A stretch of 64,000 bases of DNA from Candidatus Gastranaerophilales bacterium (lineage in GTDB: Bacteria; Cyanobacteriota; Vampirovibrionia; Gastranaerophilales; Gastranaerophilaceae): NCBI GenBank assembly GCA_944322845.1, contig CALUQE010000007.1, forward strand, positions 41,423 through 105,422. The letters are read 5' to 3'. Below, in pieces: positions 45,242 through 52,879 of the stretch; the stretch's first letter is position 1, and the number at the start of each line of letters is the position of its first letter. The notes beneath the pieces are model-generated. The model was given only the letters and a program-made list of their open reading frames with translations, was not told the DNA's origin and did not search any database. A program made the position numbers and the translations under genes.

Positions 45242-45342
45242 AAGCTTTTACTCCTACACGATCTAAGCCTACATGTATTATAAAACATGTGAACCTAAAT
45301 AATTGCCTGTTATCGATATTGTTTGTTACATTTGTTAACATA

Positions 45343-45570
45343 TTATTTTGAACTATTCCTATTGCCGGTGATACTGTTAAAGACAAACCTTTTTTTGTAA
45401 TAATTTTCTTTCGCTATATTTGTTATCGGCATTTTTTTCAAAAACTTTAGTTCTTTCCGGTTATAATACCTAAATTCGTTACAAAAATTTACACAGGAAG
45501 CTATAGCTTTAAATACAGCATTATTCAAAATAATATCCAGCATTATTCTAAAAAACGTGCGTCCTTGCAT
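45343..45570 (-). CDS. Doubtful 75-codon ORF overlapping a promoter
   Basis: A 75-codon frame with an AGGAG ribosome site 7 nt before its ATG. The product has no recognisable features (MQGRTFFRIMLDIILNNAVF, then basic). The perfect sigma-28 promoter for the downstream genes lies inside it, and its SD derives from the REP-like element. It may be spurious or a degenerating gene; I give it low weight. Confidence 0.25.
   Translation of the reverse strand: MQGRTFFRIMLDIILNNAVFKAIASCVNFCNEFRYYNRKELKFLKKMPITNIAKENYYKKRFVFNSITGNRNSSK
45423..45449 (-). promoter_or_regulatory. Perfect sigma-28 (FliA-type) promoter
   Basis: On the minus strand TAAAGTTT (45449-45442), an 11-nt spacer and GCCGATAA (45430-45423) match the FliA consensus at all 16 positions and in spacing. 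It points at the 89-aa and 110-aa genes (start about 175 nt downstream of the expected transcript start). Confidence 0.85.
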
Positions 45571-45580
45571 TTTATCTTCT

Positions 45581-45616
45581 CCTCCCTCTCCTTCAGGAGA
45601 GGGCTGGGGTTAGGTG
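45581..45616. repeat. GC-rich REP-like hairpin
   Basis: CCCTCTCC-TTCA-GGAGAGGG (45584-45603) followed by CTGGGGTTAGGTG. This resembles a widespread intergenic palindromic repeat with the core CCCTCTCC...GGAGAGGG next to a TGGGGT/GGGTGAGG-type tail. It is much more GC-rich than its surroundings and may end transcription of the 285-aa gene. Confidence 0.6.
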
Positions 45617-45638
45617 TCAACCAGTCCCGAGTTAATTA

Positions 45639-46496
45639 TTATAAATCTTGAATATCTTTGCTTGCGGATTCAATATCGTCTTTAAGCATTTTTCTAACTA
45701 CATCACTTTGGGTATCAAGCATTTTACAAACAGTTTCAATGTTGGCAACTTTTTGTGAAAGTATTGTATCAGCATTAGATATTACGTTGCTGGAAACAGT
45801 CTGATAAGCAGAAAGTGCCGCAGATGTAGTACCCTGCATCAAGTTACCCATAACAACAGCTGGAAGTCCGAATTCGCCTAAATAAGGTGCTGCTGCTGTC
45901 ATAATGCCGCCCCATCCGGAAACTATACCTGCTAAAGGCATAAGAATATTAGCAGCTCCGATTCCGTATCCGTTAGCTGTTCCGAGTCCGTAAGCTGCTG
46001 TACTTGCAATATCAGCAATACTTCCGATTCCTGAAGCGTAGCCGGTTGTAGCGCCGTCAGAAGAGCCAAAACCGGATAATAAATCACCTATACCTGAAGC
46101 GCCGCCGGTTGTGTAACCGCTCTGCCTGTAGCCGAAGTTTGCAGCATATCCGCTCGGGAACCCCGAGTAATTACCGAGAGAATTAACTCCGAAGGAAGAA
46201 TATGTACCGGTTGTTCCTCCGGCACCGCCCGAGTATTGTGTCCAGTAAGAAGTCCCCGGAATGTTCATTGCGGTCGTGCCGCCGAGTGTTGTCATAAAAG
46301 CAGATGGCGCAAATAAACTTGCAAGCTGGTATAAAAATCCGCCGGCAGCTTCAAATCCAGTGCCGGAACTTCCGGAACCGGCAACTGTTAAGTCACGCAG
46401 CCTGTCGTAAGTTTCGTACAGCATAACTTTCGCATCTGCTGATGCTGCACCGTATTTGTTTGCTATTACTAAGTATCCATCGTTTTTGTATGACAT
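45639..46496 (-). CDS. Gly-rich protein with MGxxAS-family C-terminal helix
   Basis: A 285-residue protein without a Sec signal. The N-terminal 40 residues are helical (YLVIANKYGAASADAKVMLYETYDRL). Residues about 45-190 are Gly/Ser/Thr/Tyr-rich and low-complexity. Then a hydrophobic/helical section leads to a C-terminal coiled coil. The C-terminal LDTQSDVVRKMLKDDIESAS aligns with LSTEIDAVSKVVKDNIEDSF of the neighbouring 572-aa protein (9 identities in 19). It probably belongs to the same secreted or assembling system. It lies 65 bp after that gene, with SD AGAGG. Confidence 0.7.
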   Translation of the reverse strand: MSYKNDGYLVIANKYGAASADAKVMLYETYDRLRDLTVAGSGSSGTGFEAAGGFLYQLASLFAPSAFMTTLGGTTAMNIPGTSYWTQYSGGAGGTTGTYSSFGVNSLGNYSGFPSGYAANFGYRQSGYTTGGASGIGDLLSGFGSSDGATTGYASGIGSIADIASTAAYGLGTANGYGIGAANILMPLAGIVSGWGGIMTAAAPYLGEFGLPAVVMGNLMQGTTSAALSAYQTVSSNVISNADTILSQKVANIETVCKMLDTQSDVVRKMLKDDIESASKDIQDL

Positions 46497-46561
46497 AAAA
46501 ACCTCTTATAGTTTTATTGTTTCTGTGAAACACAGGATTATTTATTAGTTTACATTTACCC

Positions 46562-48280
46562 CTAGCCGCCGAAGGTCTTGAAGGAGTCTTCAATATTATC
46601 TTTAACAACCTTGGATACAGCATCAATTTCAGTAGAAAGGGCATTTTGTTCCGTATCTAATTGTTTAAGTCTGAGTTCCAGCATCTGATCTTCCTGCTGT
46701 ATTAAAGATGTTTTGGCATTTATATCCTGAACCATTTTGTCGTATAAGGCGTTTTCATAATTGTACTGGTTCATGGCATCTTTGTATGCTTCATCATCTG
46801 TTATTGTTTCAACGTTAAGTTCATATTTTACAGAGTCATTCTCAAACCTTACAGAGGTGAATCTGCCATTTCCGTCGGTTTCCAGTAATGCTTTTTCTGT
46901 TGTTTCTTTTTTAGTGGAAACATAGGAAGCATTGTAATATGAAAGTTTATCCTGACTGTCAATATGATTTATGCCTGTACCGCTTTGATAAGAACGGTTT
47001 AAATCTTCAAAAGTTGTGTAATATGTAACGCCGTTCATTGTAAATTGATAAACGCCGCCTACGTACTCGTCATTAGAATTAAAACAATCAATAATTGCAG
47101 CATCTATATTCTGATCTTTCATATCTGTTACAATTTGTTTTAATTCAGCTTTTTGATCTTCCGTCAAATCCGTAAGCAGAGTTAACTCGCAGTTCCCAAC
47201 GTATGTCGGTCTCATTAAACCTTCATAAGCTTTTTCTGCTTCCTGATAGGTTTGCAATGCCTGAAACTCAACTGCTTGCAATGCTGAAATTTGTGCATCA
47301 TATTGTTCTGCTATTGTTGTAATAGTGTTGGCGCCTTGTGTGTTGTAAACCGGTAAAACGGTTTGTGTTCCGCCAGAGGAGCCTCCGTACAAATTTCTTA
47401 AATCACCACGGAAGGCAATTGCACCGCTCGCGGTATCATAATATACGCTTGCATAGTCTGCCTGTATTGAATCATCCAGAGCACCTTCGGCAACAAGCTT
47501 ATCAATAGCATTTTTTACTATCTCCTGCGTTGCTGAATCAAGTTTTCCGTATCCGGTGAATGCGGTAGGACCTTCTGTTGTGGTGGAAAGCGTTAAGTCT
47601 CCGACAGCGCCGGTATATTCAGAAGAGTCTGCAACACTATAATATTTGCCATCGCGCAGGTAGTATTGTGTTCCGCCGGCATCAGTATAGATAGGATCTC
47701 CGTCTGCAGTATGTTCTACAATTGTTTGTGTTATATTGTAAACATCATTTTCTGTATCATATTCGCTTCCTGAAACTCCGGTAAAAGAGTCAGTATCTGC
47801 ATAATTTGATAATGCAGCTGCTTCATCCTGTTTTGCTTTGGTTGCGGCTTTTGCCTCTTCGTATTCCTGTTTCGTACTTGTAATAAGCCTTAAGGCAGTC
47901 TCAATCTGGTCAACGCTTGCACTTTCTCCGCTTGCAAACTGAACCTTCGGGTCATTTCTTTTCTTTTCTGAACCCGTGTAGACATCTTCATAATAGTGGT
48001 AAGTAACTACATAGTTATAATCTTCTTCCGGTGTCGCAAGCTGCTGCCAGCTGTCGATTGTAAAATCATTAATACCGTCAGAGAAGGAGTATTGTTGTTT
48101 TGTGTAATCCTGCGTACTTGGAGGGATAGGAACCTGCAGACCGAGCATCTGGGTAAACAAATTCGCAGATTGGTTTGACAGAACCATTCTTGCCTGATTT
48201 ATCTGCTGTCCTTCATATTCACAATTTGATTTTCTTGCAACAAGAGCCAGATATCTGGCTTGCGAAGCTGCCATACCCAT
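46562..48280 (-). CDS. MGxxAS coiled-coil protein, long form
   Basis: A 572-residue protein without signal peptide. N-terminal helices (MGMAASQARYLALVARK, then ANLFTQMLGLQVPIPPSTQDY) and a C-terminal coiled coil (LIQQEDQMLELRLKQLDTEQ ... DNIEDSFKTFGG) flank a central region of about 430 residues. The centre is rich in Thr, Tyr and Asp and looks beta-rich (for example GDPIYTDAGGTQYYLRDGKYY). Both termini match the 110-aa protein at 44627-44959. This helix-variable centre-helix design is that of flagellins and hook-associated proteins, but no flagellin signature is present. SD AGGAG lies 9 nt before the ATG. Function unknown. Confidence 0.75.
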   Translation of the reverse strand: MGMAASQARYLALVARKSNCEYEGQQINQARMVLSNQSANLFTQMLGLQVPIPPSTQDYTKQQYSFSDGINDFTIDSWQQLATPEEDYNYVVTYHYYEDVYTGSEKKRNDPKVQFASGESASVDQIETALRLITSTKQEYEEAKAATKAKQDEAAALSNYADTDSFTGVSGSEYDTENDVYNITQTIVEHTADGDPIYTDAGGTQYYLRDGKYYSVADSSEYTGAVGDLTLSTTTEGPTAFTGYGKLDSATQEIVKNAIDKLVAEGALDDSIQADYASVYYDTASGAIAFRGDLRNLYGGSSGGTQTVLPVYNTQGANTITTIAEQYDAQISALQAVEFQALQTYQEAEKAYEGLMRPTYVGNCELTLLTDLTEDQKAELKQIVTDMKDQNIDAAIIDCFNSNDEYVGGVYQFTMNGVTYYTTFEDLNRSYQSGTGINHIDSQDKLSYYNASYVSTKKETTEKALLETDGNGRFTSVRFENDSVKYELNVETITDDEAYKDAMNQYNYENALYDKMVQDINAKTSLIQQEDQMLELRLKQLDTEQNALSTEIDAVSKVVKDNIEDSFKTFGG

Positions 48281-48425
48281 AGCGGTATCTCCTATTTATG
48301 TTGATTCTGTACTTGTTTTAACGGGATATTGTAAAAAGTCAATTCTCCACACTATCATTATATAGTATTTTTACAATTTTTAATAAACCTGAAACTCAAA
48401 ATTCGTATATTTGATGTAGCTGCTC

Positions 48426-48454
48426 TTCAATAAATCATACAAATATGGTACAAT
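48426..48454 (+). promoter_or_regulatory. Leaderless-type promoter of the porin gene
   Basis: TTCAAT (48426-48431), a 17-bp spacer ending TGG, then TACAAT (48449-48454), and 6 nt to ATG 48461. No SD is present. Confidence 0.7.
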
Positions 48455-48460
48455 CAACAA

Positions 48461-49618
48461 ATGAGATTTTTACTTTACCTTTTCTGTATTCTGATATTTT
48501 TTCAACCTTCCAGTTTTGCGGTGGAAGAGGTTTTGCTGCAAGTTGATGATAATGAATCCCCTTCAAAGAATGTAAATAAAGTATTTGAAGAAGATGATGA
48601 ATATACACTCTATGAAAGAATACAGGATATTAAGGCAAAGGAGGTTAAAAATACAGATAGTTCGGCATATCTCTTAGACGGAATTTTAACTAAAAAATTT
48701 GAAACCGGTATTTTTGAAACGATGCATTTGTTCGGGTATTATAGAGCGGCTGCGGATATAGATGTTTCCGAAGGCGGTGATACACTATATGATTTTAGTG
48801 CTATTCAAGCCGGTATAAACGGAAAATTCCGCGGCGGAAAGAATTATTACGAGGCACGATTCCGGTTTGACAGGCAGGACGGGTATTCTTTTTTGCAGGC
48901 GATGCCGATTGATATTTATGTTGCGAATGCTTCGATTCCGCATCATACGATTATTCTCGGTAATACAAGAACGCCAACGGGTTATGAGGGGTCAAGATCA
49001 GATACAATTATTCCTTTTGTTGCAAGAGCACAAATTTCAAGAAATTTTGGCAATACAAGAAAACTCGGGCTCAGGGTAAAAGGTAATTATGATCTGGTTG
49101 AATATGATATAGGCGGGTATAGCTCGGATACCTATTTCAGGAGCTTTTTCCCCGGAACTGAATTCGCAGGCTGGCTGACATTGAAGCCGCTAGGTAAAAC
49201 AAATGGTAAATATGGGAAATTGAATCTCGGAGGCGGTATTACAACCGGTGAAAATAATACAAGCTATACTGTTTCCGGGCTATACGCAGGCTATGAGTAT
49301 AAAAACTTTATGGCTAATTTTGAGTATGCGTATGCTGACGGGTATAACGGTGCAAGGACAATTTCTACAAATGAAGCAGAGGGCTTTTACACTACTGTAG
49401 GGTATAAAATTACTCCAAAATTGCAGCTCCTTGCAAGGTATGATCAGTATACGCCGGATAAAAACTTTCAGGATGATATAAGACGCGAATACTCTGCCGG
49501 TATAAATTATTTTATAAAAGGTCAGGCTTTGAAGCTTATGCTGAATTACGTATTTTGCCAGAATGACCTGTTTGAAGATTCTCACAGGATAATATTAGGA
49601 ACTCAGCTTATTCTCTAA
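48461..49618 (+). CDS. Outer-membrane beta-barrel porin (phosphate-selective porin O/P-like)
   Basis: A 385-residue protein with a signal peptide (MRFLLYLFCILIFFQPSSFA). After an acidic N-terminal stretch, residues 80-385 show alternating amphipathic strands with aromatic ends. The last strand, HRIILGTQLIL, ends in a hydrophobic residue as barrel proteins do. KLQLLARYDQYTPDKNFQDDIRREYSAGINYFIKG is typical of OprO/OprP-type porins. Solute specificity is unknown. It converges with and overlaps the CHAP gene by 4 bp. A -10 box 6 nt before the ATG and no SD point to a leaderless transcript. Confidence 0.8.
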   Translation: MRFLLYLFCILIFFQPSSFAVEEVLLQVDDNESPSKNVNKVFEEDDEYTLYERIQDIKAKEVKNTDSSAYLLDGILTKKFETGIFETMHLFGYYRAAADIDVSEGGDTLYDFSAIQAGINGKFRGGKNYYEARFRFDRQDGYSFLQAMPIDIYVANASIPHHTIILGNTRTPTGYEGSRSDTIIPFVARAQISRNFGNTRKLGLRVKGNYDLVEYDIGGYSSDTYFRSFFPGTEFAGWLTLKPLGKTNGKYGKLNLGGGITTGENNTSYTVSGLYAGYEYKNFMANFEYAYADGYNGARTISTNEAEGFYTTVGYKITPKLQLLARYDQYTPDKNFQDDIRREYSAGINYFIKGQALKLMLNYVFCQNDLFEDSHRIILGTQLIL

Positions 49619-50379
49619 GCTGTATATCTTTCAAGGGAAATAAATCCGCTTAAGGTTGGGCTGTTAGCTGTATAGTGCTGTGTAGCAACTTTGTTACCGC
49701 AGTTGCCTTCCACAGTTTCAAAGGAACCGTCGGAATTAACCTTTGTTACAATACCTGTGTGAGATTTTCCGCCGTCTTTTTCAATCATAATATCTCCGAC
49801 TTTAACATTTTGCGCGATAAAATCTGCTTTTCCGCTTGAAGGAACCTCACTGTAACATCCATTGTTTTCACCCCATTGCCGCAGGCCGCTTACTGAGGAG
49901 AAGCTCTTAAACGTAGAAGGAAGCTTGCTTCCAAATGTCTCTTTTGTTACATGAGAAACAAAATCGGCACACCACGGTTGTTTAGTGCCGCCGGAAAACA
50001 GCCTGTTTCCTTCTGCGTCAGAATTTACTTTGCCTAAATAACTTTTTGCCGTATCTGCAAGTCTTAGCTGCAGCGACGTGCTGCCTTTTTTAGAGGAGGT
50101 GAAAGTATCTCCGATTGTTGGAGTAGTGAAGTTATAGTTGCTGAAAAGAGTATTGTTATTGAAATTAAAGTTGTAGTTCTGCTGAAATGATGTATTCCAT
50201 AAATTTGCGGAAAAGAATTTGGTGAAATTTATACTGCTGAGATCAAAATTCCAGTTAAAGAATAAAGGCATCTGCCAGCTGATATTTGACGGCATAAATG
50301 ACGTAAAATTATTAAACCAGCCGGCTTGGCTGTTTAGAAAATCTGTATTAAGTTTTGCAAAATTGTTATAGTAAGTCAT
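49615..50379 (-). CDS. CHAP-domain cysteine amidase/peptidase
   Basis: A 254-residue protein. The C-terminal CHAP domain (about 105-250) has the catalytic Cys137 in QPWCADFVSHV, His207 in GDIMIEKDGGKSHTGIV and Glu224/Asn226 in TVEGNCGNKV. Such domains cleave peptidoglycan peptides or glutathionyl-spermidine. The N-terminal 90 residues are Asn/Phe-rich and low-complexity (FNNFTSFMP, FNFNNNTLFSNYNF), with no classical signal peptide. That suggests unconventional export or assembly. I start at ATG 50379 with AAGGAT upstream; the longer start lacks an SD. It shares a promoter block with the TPS gene at 8716. Confidence 0.85.
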   Translation of the reverse strand: MTYYNNFAKLNTDFLNSQAGWFNNFTSFMPSNISWQMPLFFNWNFDLSSINFTKFFSANLWNTSFQQNYNFNFNNNTLFSNYNFTTPTIGDTFTSSKKGSTSLQLRLADTAKSYLGKVNSDAEGNRLFSGGTKQPWCADFVSHVTKETFGSKLPSTFKSFSSVSGLRQWGENNGCYSEVPSSGKADFIAQNVKVGDIMIEKDGGKSHTGIVTKVNSDGSFETVEGNCGNKVATQHYTANSPTLSGFISLERYTA

Positions 50380-50392
50380 AATAATCCTTAAA

Positions 50393-50434
50393 TATATAAA
50401 GTATATATATAAGATATTATTGCCTTTTTGTAAC
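50393..50434 (-). promoter_or_regulatory. Spaced promoter block, copy 3 (CHAP gene)
   Basis: On the minus strand GTTACAAAAAGGCAAT (50434-50419), 12 nt, ATATACTTTATATA (50406-50393). The two halves and spacing are as upstream of the TPS gene at 8716; the first half is identical to copy 1 at all 16 bases. Leader about 15-20 nt. Confidence 0.65.
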
Positions 50435-50530
50435 AAAACTTAATATTAAAATGATTTTATCCTTTTAATATAGGATTGGCAAAGTGTGGAAAATATAATA
50501 TTATACTAATATATGAAAAGGAGAGAACAG

Positions 50531-50926
50531 ATGAAGAGATTAGTTTTAACAATAGGATTGCTGGCAGCAGTGAATTGTGCTGCTTTGGCTGACGGTAATG
50601 CTTTTACTCCGTTGGATTTTAATGATACACAATATGGAACAACTCAGTCAACAAGTGTAACTAAGAATGGAACTTCTTATTCTACAACAGACCCTGATGC
50701 TGTAGGTAACGGCAATATTCAAAATGCGATTCAACAGCTTGATAATGCTCAGGTTGATATTCGCAACGATTTATTGAATTGCAAAACCAAATACGCAGAT
50801 GTTGATGCGCAATACAAACTTATTAAAACAGAAAGAAAAGCTCTGAAAAAGCAGGTCTCATCAATCGAAAAACGTATTAAAGAAATCGATAAAGCCAAAG
50901 AAAAAATTAGAAAAAATATGTTATAG
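50531..50926 (+). CDS. Exported coiled-coil protein, unknown
   Basis: A 131-residue periplasmic protein. The signal peptide is MKRLVLTIGLLAAVNCAALA. A Thr/Ser/Asn-rich linker (25-65) follows, then a continuous charged helix (LLNCKTKYADVDAQYKLIKT, ERKALKKQVSSIEKRIKEID) that should form a coiled coil. I start at the ATG with AAGGAG upstream, not at the ATG six codons earlier that precedes the SD. A TTGGCA-17-TATTAT promoter lies at 50476-50504. Function unknown. Confidence 0.7.
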   Translation: MKRLVLTIGLLAAVNCAALADGNAFTPLDFNDTQYGTTQSTSVTKNGTSYSTTDPDAVGNGNIQNAIQQLDNAQVDIRNDLLNCKTKYADVDAQYKLIKTERKALKKQVSSIEKRIKEIDKAKEKIRKNML

Positions 50927-50927
50927 A

Positions 50928-50958
50928 AAAAAGCCCGGTCTCATAACCCGGGCTTTTT
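50928..50958. terminator. Bidirectional terminator
   Basis: AAAAAGCCCGG pairs with CCGGGCTTTTT around a 9-nt loop, directly between two converging genes. Confidence 0.9.
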
Positions 50959-50959
50959 A

Positions 50960-51280
50960 TTATTTAGATTGCTGCTGGAATAATGGTTTTGCTCTGTTTT
51001 GCATGCAGACTCCGAATTGACAGCTCGAATTGTAGCTGTAGTTACTCTCGACCGGCGCAAATTCACGTGTCTGCTGCTGAATGTCGTCTCTTTGGATAGG
51101 GCGGAGTCTAACCTCCGGACTGTCTGCGAATTCGTTTATATTAGTTTTTTGGCTATACGTAGGAGAAAGCTGTTCTCTAAATCCTGGTAAGGTGCATACA
51201 GTAGTTTCGTTGTTAACGGGACAAGCTGCATAGGCAGGAATTATACCGAATAAGGCACATGATATTAAAAACTTTTTCAT
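50960..51280 (-). CDS. Small exported Cys-containing protein, unknown
   Basis: A 106-residue protein with a signal peptide (MKKFLISCALFGIIPAYA). The mature part is polar and low in structure, with two cysteine pairs: CPVNNETTVC at its start and CQFGVC near the end, separated by Gln/Arg-rich sequence. It is probably periplasmic with disulfides, or an outer-membrane-associated small protein. No family is recognised. SD AGGAG precedes the ATG. Confidence 0.65.
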   Translation of the reverse strand: MKKFLISCALFGIIPAYAACPVNNETTVCTLPGFREQLSPTYSQKTNINEFADSPEVRLRPIQRDDIQQQTREFAPVESNYSYNSSCQFGVCMQNRAKPLFQQQSK

Positions 51281-51459
51281 AAAAATCTCCTTTTCTATTT
51301 CATTGTAAAATACTGCTGGAAGATAACATTGCTCAAATCGGCTAGGCAGAATTGCGTATATTGATTTGTAAAGATAATTATTACATTATTTGATGGATGA
51401 AAAATTTATGTGTATGATGATAGTATAATATTAGTAATTGGGATTGTGGAGGGATTTCA

Positions 51460-52683
51460 TTGTACGCTTATCAACAGCAAAAAACTACCGGTCCGAGAAG
51501 ACTGCATGTTGTTCCTGATAGAAGGGCTCAGGTAATAAAGCATGTAAAAAAGAAGCGTAATCCGATAATTGAGCTTTTTAGATTTGGTGTTGTTACGGCA
51601 TTTCTTTTATCATTTGCGTATTTTGTATTTCCGACATCTTTTAACAGATTAATAAAAAATGTATTTTTTCCTGTAAAAATTCCTGTGAGTACATCTGAAC
51701 AGTATAATATGGCGAGTTTGGAAAATTTGAGTCAGGTAGATGCTGGCAGGTATGCAATCAAAAAGCCCGTTATGGCTGATATATATTCAATAGTTAATCC
51801 GGTTACAAATTATTTAAGCAATGATTTATTTATGAATCGTCTTCTACTTACACCTACGATACAAAAAACTCACAGCGAAGTTACTACAATGTATCATACA
51901 AACGAGATGAAAGGGCTGAAGAATCAATTAATCGGGTTGATGCGTGAGTATCCGATGATTAAACCTGCTATTTATGTTTGGGAATACGAAAACGGAAGAT
52001 TTGTAGATATAAATGGCGATAAGATATATTCAGCAGCAAGTATAATTAAACTTCCTGTACTGGTGCGTTTGTTTAAATCAATTGAAGCTAAACAGTTCAC
52101 TATTTACGATGATATGCTTTTGACAGACTATTACCAATCTTCAGGATCCGGCAGTTTGCAGTTCGCAAGGACAGGTGTGAAATATACGATAGACCAGCTT
52201 GCAAAAACAATGATTCAGGATTCGGATAATACATCTACAAATATGATTATGTCAAAGCTTGGCGGTATGGATGATATAAATATCGGGCTTAGAGACTGGG
52301 GTATTTCAAAAACTTATGTAAGAACTTGGCTTCCTGATTTAAAAGGTACGAACAAGACTACTGCTCAGGATATGGCAAAAATTCTTTATAATCTTGATAA
52401 TCCTGGTTTTTTGAATATAAATTCCCGAGAATACATTATTGATTATATGAGCCATGTAAAGAATAACAGATTGATTGCAGCCGGGCTCGGAGAAGGGGCA
52501 ATGTTTGTTCATAAAACCGGTGATATAGGTTCAATGCTTGGAGATGCCGGTATTGTTTATGCGCAAAATGGTAAAAAATACATAGTTGTAATTCTTGCGA
52601 ACCGTCCTCATAATGCACCGCAGGGAAAAGATTTTATAGTAAAAGCGTCAAGTCTCATATATAAGTCAATCGTTGGAGAGTAA
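51460..52683 (+). CDS. Membrane-anchored class A beta-lactamase-fold serine hydrolase
   Basis: A 407-residue protein. One membrane anchor (about 42-58) follows a basic cytoplasmic N-terminus. The periplasmic domain (about 150-407) has the penicillin-recognising motifs S-x-x-K at Ser194-Lys197 (SAASIIKLPV), SDN at 255-257 and KTG at 352-354. The class A omega-loop glutamate is not obvious: WLPDLKGTNKTTAQDMAKIL carries the T-x-x-D segment but no E-x-x-L-N before it. So a peptidase or transpeptidase-like role is as likely as beta-lactam hydrolysis. TTG start with SD GGAGG 8 nt upstream. A terminator follows. Confidence 0.8.
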   Translation: MYAYQQQKTTGPRRLHVVPDRRAQVIKHVKKKRNPIIELFRFGVVTAFLLSFAYFVFPTSFNRLIKNVFFPVKIPVSTSEQYNMASLENLSQVDAGRYAIKKPVMADIYSIVNPVTNYLSNDLFMNRLLLTPTIQKTHSEVTTMYHTNEMKGLKNQLIGLMREYPMIKPAIYVWEYENGRFVDINGDKIYSAASIIKLPVLVRLFKSIEAKQFTIYDDMLLTDYYQSSGSGSLQFARTGVKYTIDQLAKTMIQDSDNTSTNMIMSKLGGMDDINIGLRDWGISKTYVRTWLPDLKGTNKTTAQDMAKILYNLDNPGFLNINSREYIIDYMSHVKNNRLIAAGLGEGAMFVHKTGDIGSMLGDAGIVYAQNGKKYIVVILANRPHNAPQGKDFIVKASSLIYKSIVGE

Positions 52684-52692
52684 ATTTATAAA

Positions 52693-52735
52693 AAAAAATC
52701 AGACTCGTTATTGTACTAACAGGTCTGATTTTTTA
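52693..52735 (+). terminator. Terminator after the serine hydrolase gene
   Basis: AAAAAATCAGAC pairs with GTCTGATTTTTT around an 18-nt loop, ending in a T-run. Confidence 0.85.
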
Positions 52736-52879
52736 TGGGAAACTGCGGAAAAAAGTTAACAAAACTATATTAAAAAATGTAACAATTTCTCAATATTAGT
52801 GCATATTTGCGCAATTTTTTTTCTGTTTGATTTTTTTGATAGTATGATAGACATACAGTCGAAAGAGTAGGTGTAGTGT

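Larger units (their letters stand above)
45242..45638. other. Gene-poor stretch with sigma-28 promoter and REP-like hairpin
   Basis: About 400 bp separate the 89-aa gene from the 285-aa gene. Apart from a doubtful 75-codon ORF, it holds a perfect sigma-28 promoter (45423-45449, minus), a TATAAT-containing palindrome around 45275-45292 (ACATGTATTATAAAACATGT) that may be a second promoter or operator, and a GC-rich hairpin (45581-45616). Confidence 0.6.

Noticed and set aside
48281..48380. Possible sigma-28 -10 (CCCGTTAA) before the 572-aa gene
   Set aside because: No acceptable TAAAGTTT at 11-12 nt; only 3 of 8 matches at the -35.
50417..50443. Possible sigma-28 promoter before the CHAP gene (TTAAGTTT-N11-GGCAATAA, minus)
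   Set aside because: The -10 half has two mismatches, and the same bases belong to the GTTACAAAAAGGCAAT block shared at fixed spacing with two other genes whose upstream regions do not fit sigma-28.
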